From Pseudoflavonifractor phocaeensis (lineage in GTDB: Bacteria; Bacillota; Clostridia; Oscillospirales; Oscillospiraceae), in the NCBI RefSeq assembly GCF_016901955.1, contig NZ_JACJLC010000024.1, positions 1-44,239 of the forward strand: 44,239 nt of DNA, read 5' to 3'. How positions within the stretch are numbered: position 1 is the first letter of the stretch; the number at the start of each line of letters is the position of its first letter. A program made the position numbers and the translations under genes. Shown here piece by piece: positions 40,817 to 44,239 of the stretch. Under the pieces are notes generated by a model. That model saw nothing but the letters and a program-made list of their open reading frames with translations. It ran no database searches and was not told the DNA's origin.

Positions 40817-41046
40817 GAAAAAAGAAACCCCACGAAACCGGAGTTTCGTGGGGGTCCCGCTCTGGCCGTGCGGATCCATTTAAAACCTGCACGTAATGGC
40901 AGGGTGGGTCACCTCCATGACGCTTCGTTGCTTCCAACTTCCAGCCGTCCCTCAAGGGGCGCCGGGAGGCCTGCAGTCCACGCCATGAGGGGGCGTCCCG
41001 TTTTAGAGATGTGGGTTTAAATAAGACCCATCACGCACCGAGCAGG
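40817..41046 (-). ncRNA. ssrS: Probable 6S RNA
   Basis: The 380-nt gap between the PrsA-like and DUF1292 genes holds a structured minus-strand RNA. Its ends pair as a terminal stem: CCTGCTC with GAGCGGG, GTGCG with CGCAC and GAT with ATC. A long, interrupted middle helix follows (GGCCTCC with GGAGGTGACC, and CTAAAACGGGACGCCCC). This long hairpin with a central open region, at about 190 nt, is the 6S RNA layout; 6S RNA binds sigma-A polymerase. A perfect terminator (CCCCACGAAAC/GTTTCGTGGGG, 40828-40853, tail TTTCTTTTTTC) ends it. Only an extended -10 (TGGTATGGA) precedes it, so co-transcription with DUF1292 is possible. Bases 40678-40816 hold nothing else I recognise. Confidence 0.65.
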
Positions 41047-41060
41047 AATCCATACCATAT

Positions 41061-41378
41061 TTAGTTGCCGTCCTCTTCGTCGGCAAACAGGGCTTCCATG
41101 AACTGCTGGTAGACCAACTCCAGCTCCTCATCGCTGTCCAGGGTGGACAACTGCTCCTCGCCGTCGGCTTCTACGACCTTGAGGATGATGAGACCGCTTT
41201 CCTCGTCGTCCAGGTCCAGCTCCTCCACGTCGTCCCCCTTTTCCTCCCCCTGAACGGCGGGGAAGAAAGCCATATAGGTCTGGCCGTTGAATTCCAGGGT
41301 GTCGATGTGCTCCAACTCAAATTCGTTGCCGTCCTCATCGGTGACGGTGATAAAATCGGGGCCAAATTCTTCGCTCAT
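41061..41378 (-). CDS. DUF1292 family protein (YrzB-like)
   Basis: The 105-residue acidic protein starts at ATG 41378 (MSEEFGPDFITVTDEDGNEFELEHIDTLEFNGQTYMAFFP), which is the DUF1292 pattern, with GGAAGG upstream; an ATG four codons earlier is possible. A polyacidic insert (EEKGDDVEELDLDDEESG) precedes the conserved LIILKVVEADGEEQLSTLDSDEELELVYQQFME. The function is unknown. It often neighbours ruvX in Firmicutes. Confidence 0.9.
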   Translation of the reverse strand: MSEEFGPDFITVTDEDGNEFELEHIDTLEFNGQTYMAFFPAVQGEEKGDDVEELDLDDEESGLIILKVVEADGEEQLSTLDSDEELELVYQQFMEALFADEEDGN

Positions 41379-41502
41379 ATCGGGCACCATACCTTCCGTT
41401 TCTTCGTCTATATTGTAGCCTGAGCGCGGCCAAAATGCAAGAGCCACAGGGTCAAAATTTTGCAACCCGGCGTTCCCGCGGAAAAGACAGGGGAAAACGG
41501 GG

Positions 41503-41530
41503 TAGACAAGGGGGCAGAACGTGATATAAT
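41503..41530 (+). promoter_or_regulatory. Promoter of the class A PBP gene
   Basis: TAGACA (41503-41508), 16-nt spacer, TATAAT (41525-41530). It lies in the 225-bp gap after the divergent DUF1292 start. Confidence 0.72.
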
Positions 41531-41604
41531 ATGATCGGTTCTTTGTATACTGCATTGCGGGCCATACCCGTATCTATGCGCGTATCATCACGGAGGTGTC
41601 TTTT

Positions 41605-44239
41605 TTGGCGGAGAGATCCAATCAGAATCCCAGGCCCGAGGGGGAGCGGCGGCGCAACCCGGTGCTCCACGTCCTGGCCATCACCGGCAAGGTGCTTGGG
41701 ACGCTCCTGCTGGTCATGCTCATCACCGGGATCATCCTGGCGTGCTTTGCCATGGCCTACATCAAGACGGTCATCCTGCCCCAGTCCCATCTGGAGGCCA
41801 ATTTTGACATGAACCTGACCAGCACCATCTACTATATGGACCCGGACACGGGAGAATACGTGGAACATCTTTCCCTCCACGGGGTGGAGAACCGGGAGCT
41901 GGTGACCTATGACCAGATCCCCGAGAACCTGGTCAATGCCACCATCGCCATCGAGGACGAGCGGTTCCTCACCCACCACGGGGTGGACTGGAAGCGCACC
42001 CTCAACGGTGTGCTGCTCATGTTCACCGGCCAGGACATCCAGGGCGGCTCCACCATTACCCAGCAGCTCATCAAGAATGCCACCCAGTATGACGACGTCA
42101 CCGTCAAGCGGAAGATCCTGGAGATCTTTACCGCCCTGGACTTTGACGCCACCTATTCCAAAAACCAGATTATGGAATGGTATCTCAACCTGATCTATCT
42201 GGGGGATAACTGCTACGGCGTGGCCACCGCTGCCGAGAACTATTTCGGCAAAAGCGTGTCCGAGCTGAGCCTGGCCGAGTGCGCCAGCCTCATCAGCATC
42301 ACCAACAACCCCACCCTGTACGGCCCCAACTCCACCGTGCGGGTCACCAACACCGAGACCGGCGAGGTGACCACTGGCCGGGAGCGGAACAAGGCCCGGC
42401 AGGAGCTGGTGCTATGGAAAATGCTGGATCTGGGGATGATCAGCCAGGCGGAGTATGACGCCGCTGTGGCCGAGGAGCTCCATTTTGTCCGGGAGCAGGA
42501 TGAGGAGAAGCCTTCCACCATCTATAATTGGTATGATGAGCAGGTCATTACCGACGTGATCAACGACCTGGTGGAGGAATACGGCTATTCCAAGCAGCTG
42601 GCGGAGAACATGGTGTATTCCGGCGGCCTGAAGATCTACGCCTGCGTGGACACTCGCATTCAGGAGATCGTGGAGTCGGTGTATTACGACAGCAGCAGTC
42701 TCCAGCTCACCTCCAGCAAGGGGCAGGACATCCAGTCCTCCATCGTCATCATCGATCCACAGGGCAACGTGGTGGGCCTGGCGGGGGCTTTGGGGGAGAA
42801 GACCGCCAACCGGGTGCTCAACATGGCCAGCGGCACCGTGCGGCAGCCCGGCTCCTCCATCAAGCCCCTGGCGGTGTACTCTGTGGCCCTGGAGCTGGGG
42901 ATGATCACCCCTGCCTCGGTGTACGCCGACGAGCCGGTGCGGGTGCTCAACGGCTACAACTGGCCCCTGAACAATCCCCAGACCTACCGGGGCGATATCA
43001 CCGTGGCTGAGGCCCTGAAGGTCTCCTCCAACCCGGTGGCGGTACGCATCCTGGAGGAGATGGGAGCGGAGACCTCCTTCAGCTTCATGGAGGAGAAGTA
43101 CCACATCGATCTGGAGGACGGCTACCTGTCCAACGGGGAGATCAAGAACGACTACGGCTCCAGTCAGCTGGCCCTGGGCGGTCTGACCCACGGCGTCAGC
43201 GTCATGGATATGGCGGCGGCCTACTCCGTGTTTCCCCGGGACGGGGTGTATATCGAGCCCCGCACCTATACCAAGGTCACCCAGGAGGTGGATGGAGTGG
43301 ATAATGTGCTCCTTGATAACACCGATTCCGAGGAGGAAGTGATCCTCTCCACCAAGACCACATGGTATATCAACGACATGCTCAAGGACGTGGTGTCCAG
43401 CGGTACCGGTACCGCCGCCCGGATCTCCGGCATGACGGTGGCCGGCAAGACCGGCTCCACCAGCGCCAACAACGACCGGTGGTTTGTGGGCTATACTCCC
43501 TACTATACTGCCGCTGTGTGGGTGGGCTATCCCACGCCTGAGCGGATCTATGCCAACGACAACCCCGCCGCCGTCATGTGGCAGAAGGTAATGAGCCAGG
43601 TCCACGAGGGACTGGCGAACAAGGACTTTACCCAGGCTAGCGGTCTGGTGTCGGTGAATATCTGCATGGACAGCGGCCAGAAGGCGACCTCTGCCTGTTC
43701 CAGCGATCCCAGAGGCAACCGGGTGATTCAGATGTACCTCTTCCAGGAGGACGCGCCGGTGGAGAGCTGTGGCAGCCACGTAATGGTGGATGTGTGCACC
43801 GAGTGCCCTGTGCTGGACTCCAATGGGGAGCCTGTGGAGGGCCTGTATCACCTGGCTGGGGAGTATTGCCCCACAGAAGCCAATGAGGAGCTGGGCATCG
43901 AGAAGGGGACTGTTATCTCCATCGGTGTGGTTACCGGTTCCACCAGTGACACAGTGTATTCCAAGCAGTACCTGGAGGCTTTGGGCAAGTGTACCGTCCA
44001 CACCTCCGCCCCCGAGCCGGTGGAGCCGGAGGTCTATGACCCGGCCATCTTTGACCCGGATAATCCGGAGACCTGGCCCACCGAGGAGCAGTGGCCCGGG
44101 TTCAACAAGGACGATCCGGCCACCTGGCCCACGGTGCCCCCGGAGGTAACCACCACGCCGCCGCCCTCTCCCAGCAATAGCGGCGGCGGGGAGGAGCCCA
44201 CCCCCACGCCCAGTCCCACCACATCGCCCGAGCCTGAGC
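41605..44239 (+). CDS. Class A penicillin-binding protein (PBP1A-like), 3' end beyond the window
   Basis: The frame is open from TTG 41605, 8 nt after CGGAGGTG, to the right edge: 878 codons, no stop. After a short basic tail comes one membrane segment (VLGTLLLVMLITGIILACFAMAY). The GT51 domain has IAIEDERFLTHHGVDW with catalytic Glu117, GGSTITQQLIKN and RKILEIFTALDFDATYSKNQIMEWYLN. The transpeptidase has Ser417 in SSIK (417-420), SSN in KVSSNPVAV, and KTGS (615-618). The end is Pro/Thr/Glu-rich and disordered. The enzyme polymerises and cross-links peptidoglycan and is a beta-lactam target. Long antisense frames over this gene are composition artefacts. Confidence 0.95.
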   Translation, partial: MAERSNQNPRPEGERRRNPVLHVLAITGKVLGTLLLVMLITGIILACFAMAYIKTVILPQSHLEANFDMNLTSTIYYMDPDTGEYVEHLSLHGVENRELVTYDQIPENLVNATIAIEDERFLTHHGVDWKRTLNGVLLMFTGQDIQGGSTITQQLIKNATQYDDVTVKRKILEIFTALDFDATYSKNQIMEWYLNLIYLGDNCYGVATAAENYFGKSVSELSLAECASLISITNNPTLYGPNSTVRVTNTETGEVTTGRERNKARQELVLWKMLDLGMISQAEYDAAVAEELHFVREQDEEKPSTIYNWYDEQVITDVINDLVEEYGYSKQLAENMVYSGGLKIYACVDTRIQEIVESVYYDSSSLQLTSSKGQDIQSSIVIIDPQGNVVGLAGALGEKTANRVLNMASGTVRQPGSSIKPLAVYSVALELGMITPASVYADEPVRVLNGYNWPLNNPQTYRGDITVAEALKVSSNPVAVRILEEMGAETSFSFMEEKYHIDLEDGYLSNGEIKNDYGSSQLALGGLTHGVSVMDMAAAYSVFPRDGVYIEPRTYTKVTQEVDGVDNVLLDNTDSEEEVILSTKTTWYINDMLKDVVSSGTGTAARISGMTVAGKTGSTSANNDRWFVGYTPYYTAAVWVGYPTPERIYANDNPAAVMWQKVMSQVHEGLANKDFTQASGLVSVNICMDSGQKATSACSSDPRGNRVIQMYLFQEDAPVESCGSHVMVDVCTECPVLDSNGEPVEGLYHLAGEYCPTEANEELGIEKGTVISIGVVTGSTSDTVYSKQYLEALGKCTVHTSAPEPVEPEVYDPAIFDPDNPETWPTEEQWPGFNKDDPATWPTVPPEVTTTPPPSPSNSGGGEEPTPTPSPTTSPEPE

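Noticed and set aside
42412-44001. A 529-codon open frame antisense to the PBP gene
   Set aside because: The plus strand carries a full PBP1A with all catalytic motifs. The antisense product is His/Gly/Leu-rich low-complexity sequence with no family features.

Overview
The window looks like chromosome of a G+C-rich, spore-forming gut Clostridium relative, most likely Oscillospiraceae (Flavonifractor/Pseudoflavonifractor/Lawsonibacter-like). I infer this from the Firmicutes order rpmG-secE-nusG-rplK-rplA-rplJ-rplL, the sporulation genes spoVAC and spoIVB, several exoproteins with S-layer homology (SLH) domains, strong Shine-Dalgarno sites and frequent GTG/TTG starts. No species call is possible from sequence alone.

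Layout. 1-1.3 kb: the C-terminal part of an IS256-family transposase next to a decapitated triple-SLH gene. 1.4-14.1 kb: ordinary chromosome, mainly minus strand: an SLH-anchored CAP protein (plus strand), an iron alcohol dehydrogenase, mltG with a U32/TrhP-type gene, a Cys-rich microprotein (plus strand), 5-formyl-THF cyclo-ligase with a DJ-1 protein, a WecG/TagA glycosyltransferase, an SLH-anchored S41 protease, and an ABC exporter operon whose permease is frameshifted. 14.2-20.6 kb: spoVAC, then a strong promoter driving a gene-free, structured-looking RNA that ends in a series of terminator hairpins, then a tightly overlapping seven-gene phage-derived cassette. The cassette holds a protein with two sigma-region-4-like domains, a carbohydrate-binding-like protein, a collagen-like fibre, an amidase and a holin, but no phage replication, packaging or integration genes. 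20.8-29.4 kb: lipoprotein, CPA2 antiporter, a TetR and a TSCPD gene fired from divergent promoters sharing one -35 box, an SLH-anchored 5'-nucleotidase, spoIVB, and a hydroxysteroid-dehydrogenase-like SDR with an NTF2-fold partner.

29.5-31.6 kb holds the most striking locus. A perfect 93-bp copy of the 3' end of rplL flanks about 1.8 kb of foreign-looking DNA. It carries a LexA-box promoter, a ribbon-helix-helix-like protein, three 23-bp-spaced iterons, a long hairpin, an HNH endonuclease and about 0.5 kb of very G+C-rich non-coding DNA. It looks like a small integrated element that restores the gene it entered and has no recognisable recombinase.

31.4-35.2 kb: the ribosomal protein/transcription operons (minus strand) with an L10 leader and an rpmG leader attenuator. 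35.2-44.2 kb: ruvX, a GntR-DUF5808 pair with a perfect 25-bp operator, a split TSUP transporter, tcdA, a PrsA-like foldase, a probable 6S RNA, a DUF1292 protein and a class A penicillin-binding protein that runs off the right edge.
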